From NCBI GenBank assembly GCA_033675265.1, contig JAUJYZ010000900.1:231879-295878 (forward strand): 64,000 nucleotides of DNA, given 5' to 3'. Each line of letters begins with the position of its first letter. The first letter of the stretch is position 1. The stretch is from Actinostola sp. cb2023. Taxonomy: Eukaryota > Cnidaria > Anthozoa > Actiniaria > Actinostolidae. Below are positions 33,901 through 43,505 of this stretch, piece after piece. The position numbers were made by a program, and so were the translations under genes. The notes beneath the pieces are model-generated. The model ran no database searches and was not told the origin of the DNA. It saw nothing but the letters and a program-made list of their open reading frames with translations.

Positions 33901-34440
33901 CCACCTAATTTAGTCACTAGGCGAACGCGTGACGCTATTAGTCATTGTAATGGGAATAGTGGTTGACATGAGTCATGGTGATTTAAGAAGCATGCAATTG
34001 TATACAGCAAATAAAAGTTTTCAAAATTCCAATATATTTTTCGGTGATATCTCACGAGTGTAGAAGTCCATATTCACTAAATCATTTGCATATACAAAAC
34101 AATCACAACTCATGTACCTTGTAGGAATTTGTAGATCTGGAAACTCACGCGCCACCAGAGTCACGAGTTCTTCGTGCGTTGCGTTTCTTGGAAATTTAAT
34201 TTTTTTGCTGGCTTGATCAGCGTTCCCATTATGCAATCGAGAGAAATATCTTGAGGGGTGGTTACCCCTAGAACGTCTTTGGGTGCGAGTGGAAGAACTT
34301 GGCGAGTTCGTACGGGGACGAAATAACGAGCCAATGTTGCTTAGTAGCTGCTGATCCTCAGCTATATCATCCCCCCCTTCACTTTCCCTTCTTTCTAGGG
34401 CTTGAAGTAACCTTTCTAATGTTTCTTGGTTAACGGCCAT
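27923..34440 (-). CDS. 18-exon gene with coiled-coil and UBX-like region, giant-element cargo
   Basis: Reconstructed from splice sites. Exons in transcription order, some edges plus or minus a few bases: 34440-34118, 33579-32975, 32904-32866, 32475-32428, 32059-31965, 31829-31765, 31685-31606, 31524-31417, 31227-31152, 31080-31005, 30903-30854, 29947-29912, 29811-29779, 29638-29522, 29441-29313, 29217-29179, 28322-28268 and 28185-27923. Phases agree at the junctions checked. The first exon begins MAVNQETLERLLQALERRES. Exon 2 is Thr/Ser-rich with an acidic VTIDDDDEGE stretch resembling a SUMO-interacting motif. Later exons give a charged coiled coil (REARDEEREMKRKQDKEFL), then MPEEP, MGTLVRKVENGAKYQEMYDWLG and LPLYFVLKD, a FAF/UBX-like arrangement. 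The C-terminus is Glu/Lys-rich and basic. I recall similar proteins in fish and cnidarians annotated as G2/M-specific E3 ligase-like; no HECT domain is seen here. It is divergent from the integrase gene. Confidence 0.65.
28381..29110. repeat. 97-bp tandem repeat in an intron
   Basis: Seven near-identical units start at 28381, 28478, 28575, 28672, 28769, 28866 and 28963, with a partial degenerate unit at 29060. Each contains GCTTCAGCCTTCAATCCCTA. It lies in the intron between exons 16 and 17 of the 18-exon gene. The units abut without spacers, so it is not a CRISPR array. Confidence 0.95.
30029..30803. mobile_element. Non-autonomous element in an intron
   Basis: The left end GACGCTCAATGAGCGTACACTCGGGCTT forms a small hairpin followed by CTCGGGCTT. 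The right end is GGAAGGGCCCGAGTAATTAC. The same end signature (GACGCTC...AGCGT, then GTCGGGCTTC and GAAGCCCGACTAATT) bounds the Crypton-like relic at 48853-51928. A repeated block with GTGACGAGGGAGACT occurs inside near 30117 and 30391. Confidence 0.5.
32288..32837. repeat. Homopolymer, trinucleotide and hairpin repeats in introns
   Basis: A C-rich run lies at about 32288-32315, a mixed ATT/ATTC microsatellite at 32544-32770, and a perfect hairpin at 32779-32837 (AACTAGTGTTTGAAACTCAT against its complement, short loop). Only the small exon at 32428-32475 of the 18-exon gene interrupts this stretch. Confidence 0.85.
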
Positions 34441-34775
34441 AGTCGTTCAGTAGCGCGATAGATCAAGTACAGTTATGGTATAGCTAGCATAGCTCGGCTG
34501 TAGGTTTGGCACACCTTAACAAATTCTAAGATTTCATGACAGCTGTCAATCGAGTTAAAACTGACATAGATCGTTTTTATAAGAGATATGCAAATGTTAT
34601 CAATTTTTCCGCAAAAGGAAATTCCATTTCCACCCAATGTTGTTTTTGATAAGATAGCAAACGTGTGGCGCCGCAGTGAGTACAGCGCAAATTCGAAATA
34701 TTTATTACATCCGGTACAAATAAATGCGCTATTTATCAGTTTCTTACTGACAAACTATTCCTTTTTTGTTCGCTC
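34441..34775. promoter_or_regulatory. Shared divergent promoter region
   Basis: About 335 bp between the start codons of the minus-strand 18-exon gene and the plus-strand integrase gene. Such a short head-to-head gap implies a bidirectional promoter. No TATA box or initiator can be assigned with confidence. Confidence 0.5.
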
Positions 34776-34787
34776 TTGCAATCAAGG

Positions 34788-36630
34788 ATGATGAAGTTCT
34801 GCAAAGAAATTGTTGTTATTTTGGCATTTCTATCTGTTTTATCATCAATTCATTGCTTTGAAATCGAAAAAGTAATAGACTTTGTAAAGGATGTACAGCA
34901 ACAGTATATGAAAGCTAAGGATGAACTCAAGGATGGCAGTACCTCTCCTGACGCACTATCAAGTAGAAGCATTAGACGGGAGGCTGCAGTATCCTATTTA
35001 AAAAAGATCCGTTGGTTCCTTTCCACCACCAAACCGTGTTCCGACCCACTTCTATGCAATATTTTGAATCACTTACAGCGCCTGGAGAACAGAGTTGGGG
35101 AAATTGTGAGCCACATGCAGCGTATTATTCCCTTTCTACTTGAGGAAGTTCAGTTTCGAGCAACGTCACAAACAACAGGTCAAGTTGGAAGACCTTCATT
35201 TATAATCACCAAAGAACAACTTGAAGCCATGCGGTATTATGGATTGGCGTGGGTAGATATTGCTAAATCACTCGGTAAGAATTGAACTTGCATATCAACT
35301 TCATCCTACTATATTTTGTATTCTAAATTTTTAAACTGACGTTTAGGGGTATCGTTGGCGACGATTTGGAGAAGGAGGGTCAGATTTGGTATTGACACAA
35401 AAAACAGTAGAACAGCAAAAGAGTTATCTCCTTCTGCGCTCAAGGCTTTTATTGCGATGTTACAAGAAAAGACCCCAGGGATTGGAATACGGATGGTGGA
35501 AGGAACACTGAGAAGCAAAAATCTATTTGCTCGCAGAGACGATATTGCTGAAACGATGCGGCTCATAGATCCTGTTGCTTCAATGCTAAGATGGAGTGAA
35601 CAAGTGCCAAGAGTAGTTTACAAAGTGGCAGGTGATTCGATATGTTTTTGTCTACGCGGTTCTATTTCTAGTATTTCAGTAACTAAAGTGAAATTTATTT
35701 GTGATTACAGGTCCAAATAGTCTCTGGCATTTAGACGGGAATCATAAATTAATAAGGTAAGACTGTACTAACTACTTAGAAAACAAACTTACGAAAGGAA
35801 TGGCACCTGAGATCAAAATTATAGACTTAGTAAATCGATCAAAGAATTAAACTTTCTTTGTTTACAGATGGCGGTTAGTGATACATGGTGGAATTGATGG
35901 ATACTCTCGAGTAGTGGTTTACTTGAGATGTGCTGCCAATAACAGAGCGGAAACAGTGGCGCAGCTCTTTGAAGAAGCAACAAAAGAATATTGTTGGCCA
36001 TCCAGAGTGAGGACCGACAAGGGAGTCGAAAACAGTATAGTGGCAAGAATAATGATTGAAAAACGTGGCGAAGGGAGGGGCAGTATCATTCAAGGCAGCT
36101 CAGTTCACAATCAGAGAATTGAACGTTTATGGAGGGACATGCGGAGAATGGTAGCCGAGTATTATAGACAACTGTTTTATTTCATGGAGAGTAATGACCT
36201 TCTTAACCCAATTGACGAAGTGGATATTTTCTGTTTACATTATGTGTTCTTGCCTAAAATTAACGTTGCCCTAAAGGAATTCCACAAATCGTGGAATAGT
36301 CACAAGCTTTCCACAGAAGGAGGGAAAACCCCAGATCAGCTATATTTAACAGGGATGTTGCGGTTGCACGGTTCATCAAATGTAGCCGTGAGGGATTTTT
36401 TTGATCCGACTGGAGAAGTCGATGACAATTATGGTGTCGACGAACCAGAAACCAGTGAACAGTTTGACGAAAATAACAACGTGACCATCCCCGATATGCG
36501 GCTAAATATCCCCGTAGAATGTTTGACAGAACTGAGTCAGAGGATCGATACTACAACTAATCACCAAAATGACCATTTTATTCCGCAATATGTTTTAAGC
36601 AAACAGATTGTCGAGAGGCACTTATCTTAA
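34788..36630 (+). CDS. Integrase-core (DDE) gene B, intact, four exons
   Basis: Probable transposase of the giant element. Exons are 34788-35274, 35347-35631, 35711-35756 and 35868-36630, with GT-AG borders and matching phases; in-frame ATGs at 34776 and 34791 are alternative starts. The catalytic acids appear as Asp in WHLDGNHK, Asp in VRTDKGVEN and Glu in QRIERLWRD, with the family hallmarks HGGIDGYSR, SVHNQRIERLWRD and FCLHYVFLP. An HTH-like segment (LGVSLATIWRRRVRFGI) spans exons 1-2. Oddly, the N-terminus (MKFCKEIVVILAFLSVLSS) looks like a signal peptide followed by a helical region, so the true start may differ or the protein may enter the secretory route. It is in the same family as the interrupted gene at 10416-14725. 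Confidence 0.85.
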
Positions 36631-36663
36631 CCCGCAAGATTGATTACGCACGTGCGCATTTTG

Positions 36664-36665
36664 GT

Positions 36666-36698
<33 letters not shown>

Positions 36699-37025
36699 TG
36701 CTTTTAATTAAGAAATGAACAATTATCGTAATCAACAGTATTGTTATTGTACTTATTACAACGGGCTAATAAAGTTGTATTGTCAAAAAAGGTCAAAATT
36801 CCCATCCAATACATGAAGTGGTGCATACCACGGTACGTATCGCGTTGAGTACCCCCTGCACCCAGTCCTTGAATTCTCTTAGGTAATCGGGCAAGCTAGT
36901 TCCAGTTATTTTTTTCACTTGAAAAAGTGGCTGCATGCATAGAGAAGTTGGACGGTGGACAACGGACGATTTTTTTAAATTTTCGTTTTGATTATAATTA
37001 TGTAATAATAATAATAATAATAATA

Positions 37026-37103
<78 letters not shown>

Positions 37104-37200
37104 TAATAATAATAAAAAAAAAATAATAATAATGATAACTTTATTCCTCAAAACAAATTACAAATAAGAGATAGAAAAATAGATAAAAATCCTTATTATA

Positions 37201-37233
<33 letters not shown>
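36664..37233. repeat. Poly-G tract and (AAT)n microsatellites
   Basis: A G homopolymer of about 33 bp starts at 36664. AAT repeats occupy about 37004-37135 and 37204-37233. No gene is seen between the integrase stop at 36630 and the TRAF-like start at 38346. Confidence 0.9.
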
Positions 37234-37235
<2 letters not shown>

Positions 37236-38345
37236 GGCGCGGATCCAGACCGGTTCACACCGTTTTCCTGAAAACAGTCAACATTTTCAAAGTAGCAGTA
37301 ATAGAGTTGAATTTTTATTCATGAAAACTTGTTTAAAGACACAAAAACGGCCGGTTCTGACAACGGTCATTTGGAAAACGGTGCGGGTGTGTGGGTAAAT
37401 TATAATTATTGCTGAAAGCTAGTGCACGTTGTTGCTCACAATATAAATATGTTGCCAAATAAAATTATATTCTAGGGATAGCTCTTCTTATATGCATGCT
37501 TATGTGAGAGTGTAGGAATGTGAATATAATATAGGACATCTTTAGGTATACCGCTCATATCCTGTTTGTCATACCTAATTACTCACTACAGTACTGATAA
37601 GGCAAGACATCCTGTCCCAAATACTTGTCCCATTACCAATTTAGACTATATAAACATATGCATACTGTCGATATCCACTTCAATCAGTTTAAAATGAAAT
37701 TATTTTAAATCGTTAATGTGGCACTTTATTGGATTTCATAAATGAACAAACCTATCACGCTACGCACAAACGTATTCTGAACACACATATGGCTGTTTTT
37801 AAAACAAAGAGTATATATTTTGAGAGGTTGGTTTGTGCGGATATAAACGTTAACAATCTTCATATGTAAATGTTGACAAGAAAGTTCTACAATGTCATCA
37901 TAGATAAATAGCTGTCGCAGGACAAAGCTTGCTATTTAAAAAAATGCTGAAAGCTATTTTTTAAAGGATACTACTGAGCAGGACGGAAACTGTACGATTG
38001 TGGAGTTTATAATAAATGCTAAGTTACTGTATATATATAGTGTGTTGTAATAATTTCCTTTTCGCACGGAAAAGGAAATACGTAAGTAACTGTATATAGA
38101 TAAATGTATGCGAGGAATCTTTGTGGTTGAGGGCCGTACATATTTGTCTTATCGTCACTCATGCATTGTCCGTTGTCCACCCTTTCCATGTTTCATCACA
38201 TGCCGACTACTTGTATAAATATAAAAGCTACGGGAAATTCAGTCATTTCATCCTGTTACGATAAAGACTACAAAGGACTTCCAAAAACCGCAACCACACA
38301 TCAGCGACACACGTCAGTATACCTTCAAAAACTTGGACACACAAA

Positions 38346-39920
38346 ATGGAATATATTTCTCTTGAAGATGAAACTCCAGAGGAGTTTATGTGTAAAGTTT
38401 GGTAAATATATATTTCATTTGTTGACTTTAATTTTGTATTTCTTCAAAGCTGACAAAATTGATGTTTTCGATACTTTTAGTGACGCCGTTATGGTCGATC
38501 CTGTCGTCCTTCGATGCGGACATACTTACTGCAGACCGTGCATCCGCAAGTGTATTGGAACAGTCAATAACCGTTGTCCCCAGTGCCGGGGTGTTTTGAT
38601 GTTCGAGTGCAATTATACCTTGAAGTCCTTGGTCGTTAAATTGAAAGCAAAATGCAGGAGATGTAACGAGGAAACAACGTTGGGTAGTCTACTAAAGCAC
38701 GAATGTCCTGAAGAGAAGACCACCTGTTCAAACGAAGGCTGTGTATCTTCTTTTGAAAGAAAACATAAAGACGAACACAGTTTGGTTTGTGTGTATCAAA
38801 AGGTGCCATGCACAGAATGCGGTTCCTCGGTATTACTAGCCGGTATGGAAGACCATTTCAACAAAGCCTGTCCCCAGTCAGAAGTACACTGCCCTTTGAA
38901 ATGCCAAAGCAAAATGAAAAGGTATGAAGGAAATTCTTATATTTTATTAGCTAGATTTTTGTGATGTTTTTGTGACGCCCTGTTTCGTTTTACGTCACGT
39001 ATTACCTTGCGTGACAACATCAAGTCAAACAACATTTCATTATTCTTTTCCCACGTAGAAATGAAATGACACTCCATATGTACCATTGCGTGACTCGTCA
39101 AAGAAAATGCGGAGTAGATGGGTGCTGCTATTGGGGAACGCAAGTCGACATGCAAGATCACATGAAACTATGTGCAGAAAACCACGTGAAACTGCTGCAA
39201 AGTAACAAAGAAAAGCTCACTAACGCTATACTGGAAAAGGTAATTTGTGCTTTCCACCCATTTCCGCTCATCTGAATTAATAATGAATTAATAATGAATT
39301 AGTTATTAATTAGTCCACTTTACTTTTTTTTGAAGAACAACACCGCTGATCTGGTAATCAAAGAAGACTGTATAGACAGTTTCCTTTGGGCAATCCACGA
39401 TTTTAAAGTATCGGTTTTAGCCAACACCTCGGAGTCAACACCTTTCACCAGCCCAGAATTCCAGGCTCATGGCGCAAAGTGGAGACTTCTGTTATTCCCT
39501 GGCAGAAAATGGGAGGTTTTTCTACAGTTGACTTCGTCATTTATTCCTTTTAGGATTGTCACGAGGTACATACCTTTTTTCATCTAGCCTTACATAATCA
39601 TATATAAAAAATGTTCAGTATGGATTCATAATGATGATGATGATGACGATTCTTCTCCAAGTTTCAAGTTCTTCTTATTCTTCTTTTTCCATTGTTATTG
39701 TTAGACCTTGTTATTGTTATTGTTACACAGATTCGTATTGCTAGGAGCAGACAACGAACAAGAAGATGATTTATCATACACCATCGAACATGTGCGCCTC
39801 ACAGAAGGACAAATGATAGGTGTAGGACTTTGTTCTCTCACAAGGTTGGAATCCCTTGTGGAGAAAACAAAGGATTTAACGATAAAGGTTTTTATTGCAA
39901 CTTTATCGTACAGTTTATAA
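38346..39920 (+). CDS. TRAF-like RING E3 ligase (RING, TRAF zinc fingers, MATH), five exons
   Basis: Exons are 38346-38401, 38481-38921, 39059-39239, 39336 to about 39565 and 39731-39920. I start at MEYISLEDETPEEF because splicing at 38401/38481 completes the RING: CKVC, then VVLRCGHTYCRPC and CPQC. Two or more TRAF-type zinc fingers follow (for example CRRCNEETTLGSLLKHEC, CTECGSSVLLAGMEDHF, CGVDGCCYWGTQVDMQDH), then a MATH/TRAF-C domain (FLWAIHDFKV, FTSPEFQAHGAKWRLLLFP, ending DLTIKVFIATLS). TRAF proteins are ubiquitin E3 ligases and adaptors in immune receptor signalling. Here the gene lies inside the giant element, 1.7 kb after the integrase gene. Its frames are intact. Its origin, host capture or long-term element gene, is unresolved. 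Confidence 0.85.
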
Positions 39921-39924
39921 GCAT

Positions 39925-40326
39925 GAAATGACTGCATGAACGAATGAACGAACGAACGAATGGATGTATTAATGAATGACTGAATGGATGTATTAATGAA
40001 TGAACGAACGAACGAGTGGATGTATTAATGAATGACTGAATGAATGTATGAATGAACGAACGAACAAACTGAAATGAAATTAATTACATAATAAATACAG
40101 ATTGAAATAAACATGCTTTGACCTCAAAGTGCACAATTCTGTTATTTTTTGACACCCTCCCCCACCCCCTAAATGTAAAATTGTCCCCCTGTGTGAATTC
40201 GAGGTGGGTCCATAAATGAAATTAATCGGCACATCAAATACTACATTTGTGCCAAGTTTGATGCTTTTACCCCAAAGTGCACAATCGTTTCACCATATTG
40301 CTTGACTATGTTTGTTTGTTTATTTA
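39925..40326. repeat. GAAT/GAAC tetranucleotide repeats, then non-coding
   Basis: 39925-40075 is a degenerate GAAT/GAAC/GACT tetranucleotide array with a recurring GGATGTATTAATGAATGA block. The rest up to the inverted repeat at 40327 shows no gene. Confidence 0.8.
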
Positions 40327-41713
40327 AACGTACACCACGCAAGGTCCCGAGGAGTGTCCGCTTAATAGACTCCCCATTTAGTGAATTAATAGGAGTACAC
40401 TGAAATAAATGAACTAAACGACTAAATTATTTGTTTTATATACACCTGTTTCCAAAAACGTTGATCATAAATACAAAACATTACAATATATCAGAGTACA
40501 AACACTAAAACCGTGCAACGTTTTACACTAATTAGTACTAAATAGCCCCTCTAGTACTAACGAGATCGTTAAAGGTACGTACGAAAGCAAAATAAAGAGC
40601 ATATTTCCCTTTCTACTTGTTATTACTTCTCAAATTCCCATTTTGCTTTTCAAAGTGAAATAAAAAAAGGAAGGAATTAACGCATAAAATTAGCCTGCGT
40701 GGCAAACTTAACTCTACATGCAGGGAGGTTTGTTTGTTAGTTTGTTTGTCTATCTCTGTTGTCTGTCTGTCTGTTGTTTGTCTGTCTGTCTGTTTGTTTG
40801 TTTGTCTATCTGTTTGTTTGTTTGTTAGTTTGTTTGTCTATCTCTGTTGTCTGTCTGTCTGTTGTTTGTCTGTCTGTCTGTTTGTTTGTTAGTTTGTTTA
40901 TTAGTTTTTTTTATTTATTGTATGTATGTCTGTGCGTGTATTAGTTTTTTTGTCTGTCTGTCTGGTTGTCTATCTGTTGTCTGTCAGTTTGTTTGTTTGT
41001 CAATCTATTGTCTGTCTGTCTGTCTGTCTGTTTGTTTGTCTGTTTGTTTGTTTGTCAATCTATTGTTTGTCTGTCTGTTTGTTTGTTTGTCAATCTATTG
41101 TTTGTCTATCTGTTTGTCTGTTTGTTTGACTATCTCTGTTGTCTGTCTGTCTGTTGTCTGTCTGTCTGTCTGTTTGTTTGTCTGTCTGTTTGTTTGTTCA
41201 TTTTTAAAATGCTGAACGGGGAAAAAATGTAATAACCGATAACGGGAATGAATACCCGACACCCGATATCGATAATTAATAACCGATATCGAGAATTAAA
41301 TAACCGATATCCCGACATCGGGAATTAATAACCGATATCGACAATTAAATAACCGATATCGATAATAATATAACCAATATCCTAACATCGGAATTAATAC
41401 CCGACATCGGGAATTAATAACCGATATCGACAATTAAATAACCGATATCGATAATAATATAACCGATATCCCGATATCGGGAATTAATAACCGATATCGG
41501 GAATTAATAACCGATATCGAGAATTAAATAACCGATATCGGAAATAGAAACACCGATGACGGTTTATAAATGATCGACATTCCGATATCGACAATTGAAA
41601 TACGATATGGACAATTCAAGCCCGACCTCGACAATACAATTCCCGATATCGATAATACAATTCCCGATATCGATAATAACCCGAATGAATTTTGAACGGT
41701 TTCGTACGCCATA
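40327..41713 (-). repeat. Right terminal inverted repeat of unit 1
   Basis: Reverse complement of 24967-26692 in the same order: unique block, (TGTC/TGTT)n microsatellite (about 40732-41200), CCGATATCGG palindromic satellite, and terminal TTCGTACGCCATA at 41713. It is shorter than the left arm, mainly because the satellites differ in copy number. Confidence 0.9.
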
Positions 41714-43505
41714 GGTTATACTATTATCGATATCGGTTATTTACTTGTCGATATCGGTTATTAATTCCCGATATCGGGATATCAGTTATTTAATTCTCGA
41801 TATCGGTTATTAATTATCGATATCGGGTGTCGGGTATTCATTCCCGTTATCGGTTATTACATTTTTTCCCTGTTCAACATTTTAACCGATTAAAAATGAA
41901 CAAACAAACAAACAGACAAACAAACAGACAGACAGACAGACAACATACAGACAGACAACAGAGATAGTCAAACAGACAAACAAACAGACAGACAACAGAC
42001 AGACAACAGAGATAGACAAACAAACAGACAAACAAACAGACAGACAGACAAACAATAGATTGACAAACAAACAGACAGACAGACAACAGACAGATAGACA
42101 GACAGTCAACAGAGATAGACAAACAAACATACAGACAGACAGACAGACAAACAAACAAACAAACTAATACACGCACAGACAAACATACGATAAATAAACA
42201 AACTAATAAACAAACTAACAAACAAACAGACAGACAGACAGACAAACAAGCTAATTTTATGCGTTCCTTTCTTTTTTTATTTCACTTTGAAAAGCAAAAT
42301 GGGAATTTGAGAAGTAATAACAAGTAGAAAGGGAAATTATATGCTCTTTATTTTGCTTTCGTACGTACCTTTAACGACCTCATTAGTACTAGAGGGGCTA
42401 TTTAGTACTAATTAGTGTAAAACGTTGCACGGTTTTAGTGTTTGTGCTCTGATTTATTTTACTATTTTGTATTTATGATCAACGTTTTTGGAAACAGGTG
42501 TACAGCGATTTGCAAAAATTCTGTAAAATCCCAATATATCGATATATCAATATATAGTAATTTGCATAATCCTAATTCTTTGATTTTAGCTATTATTAAA
42601 CCTGAATCTAAACCCAATTAACCTTTGTAGTATGTATGTGAAAAAAACAATTGAAAAAATGGAACTTTAGAGGGCTTATTCATCAATTTTATGATGGAAT
42701 TACCCACAATGCACCCGATATATTGATATATTGATATATTTGGTTTTTACAGAATTTTTGCAAATCGCTGTATATAAAACAAATAATTTAGTCGTTTAGT
42801 TCATTTATTTCAGTGTACTCCTATGAATTTAATGGGGAGTCTATTAAGCGGACATCCTCGGGACCTTGCGTGGTGTACGTTTAATAGGGGGTGTCCGCTA
42901 ATAGAATCCCATACATATTACGCAATATTGGTTCGTTAATGATTCACCGTTTACTGTAGCTACTTAACAAAGAAAGAAAGGAATATATCTGCGTGATTTC
43001 GTAAACAATTTTTAACTCGATACAATAACAATAATAGAATGCAACTTCGTAATTTGAAGTTATTTAATTGACAGGAAATCATGGATACATAATTATTTTT
43101 GGATTTGGATAACCATTCCCGGCGGGGTTACAGTGGCCTATTCGGGGAGGCTCCGCCCGAAAGGGGCCCGGTTTTTACGCTGGAGGTACATAAAAGCTAG
43201 ATATTTATTTATTCAATAAATAATTTCGTTTCAGTCGTTCATTTATTTATTACTTCATGCGTTTATACAATTCATGGCAAAATAATAGTGACAAATACAG
43301 TATATTCTACTTCAATTTCAGTCTTTTTATAATTTCTGAAGGAAAACGTAACAACAATGGCGTTTTTCAACTATACAGTTTGCATTTATCTCACTCCTTC
43401 TAATCTGGAATTGTAGAAGACTTTGAGCTTTCCAGAAACCAATATAATATTATATACACGTGAATGGATGGATCGATAATCCCAGACAAAGTGTTCAATA
43501 CTGTG
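41714..43505 (+). mobile_element. Left end of unit 2 of the giant element
   Basis: In the same orientation as the left arm: GATATCG satellite, ACAG microsatellite (41895-42245), the unique block, and then the internal sequence matching 26693-27310. It directly abuts the right end of unit 1 with no host DNA between them. A 268-bp MITE (42503-42770) is absent from unit 1. Confidence 0.85.
42503..42770. mobile_element. Tc1/mariner-type MITE with TA duplication
   Basis: Perfect 26-bp inverted ends start CAGCGATTTGCAAAAATTCT and are flanked by TA on both sides. The unoccupied site GGAAACAGGTGTATATAAAA is preserved at 26561-26580 (and inverted near 40440), which confirms the limits exactly. The interior contains repeated ATATATCGATATAT motifs. 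It is non-coding. Confidence 0.93.
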
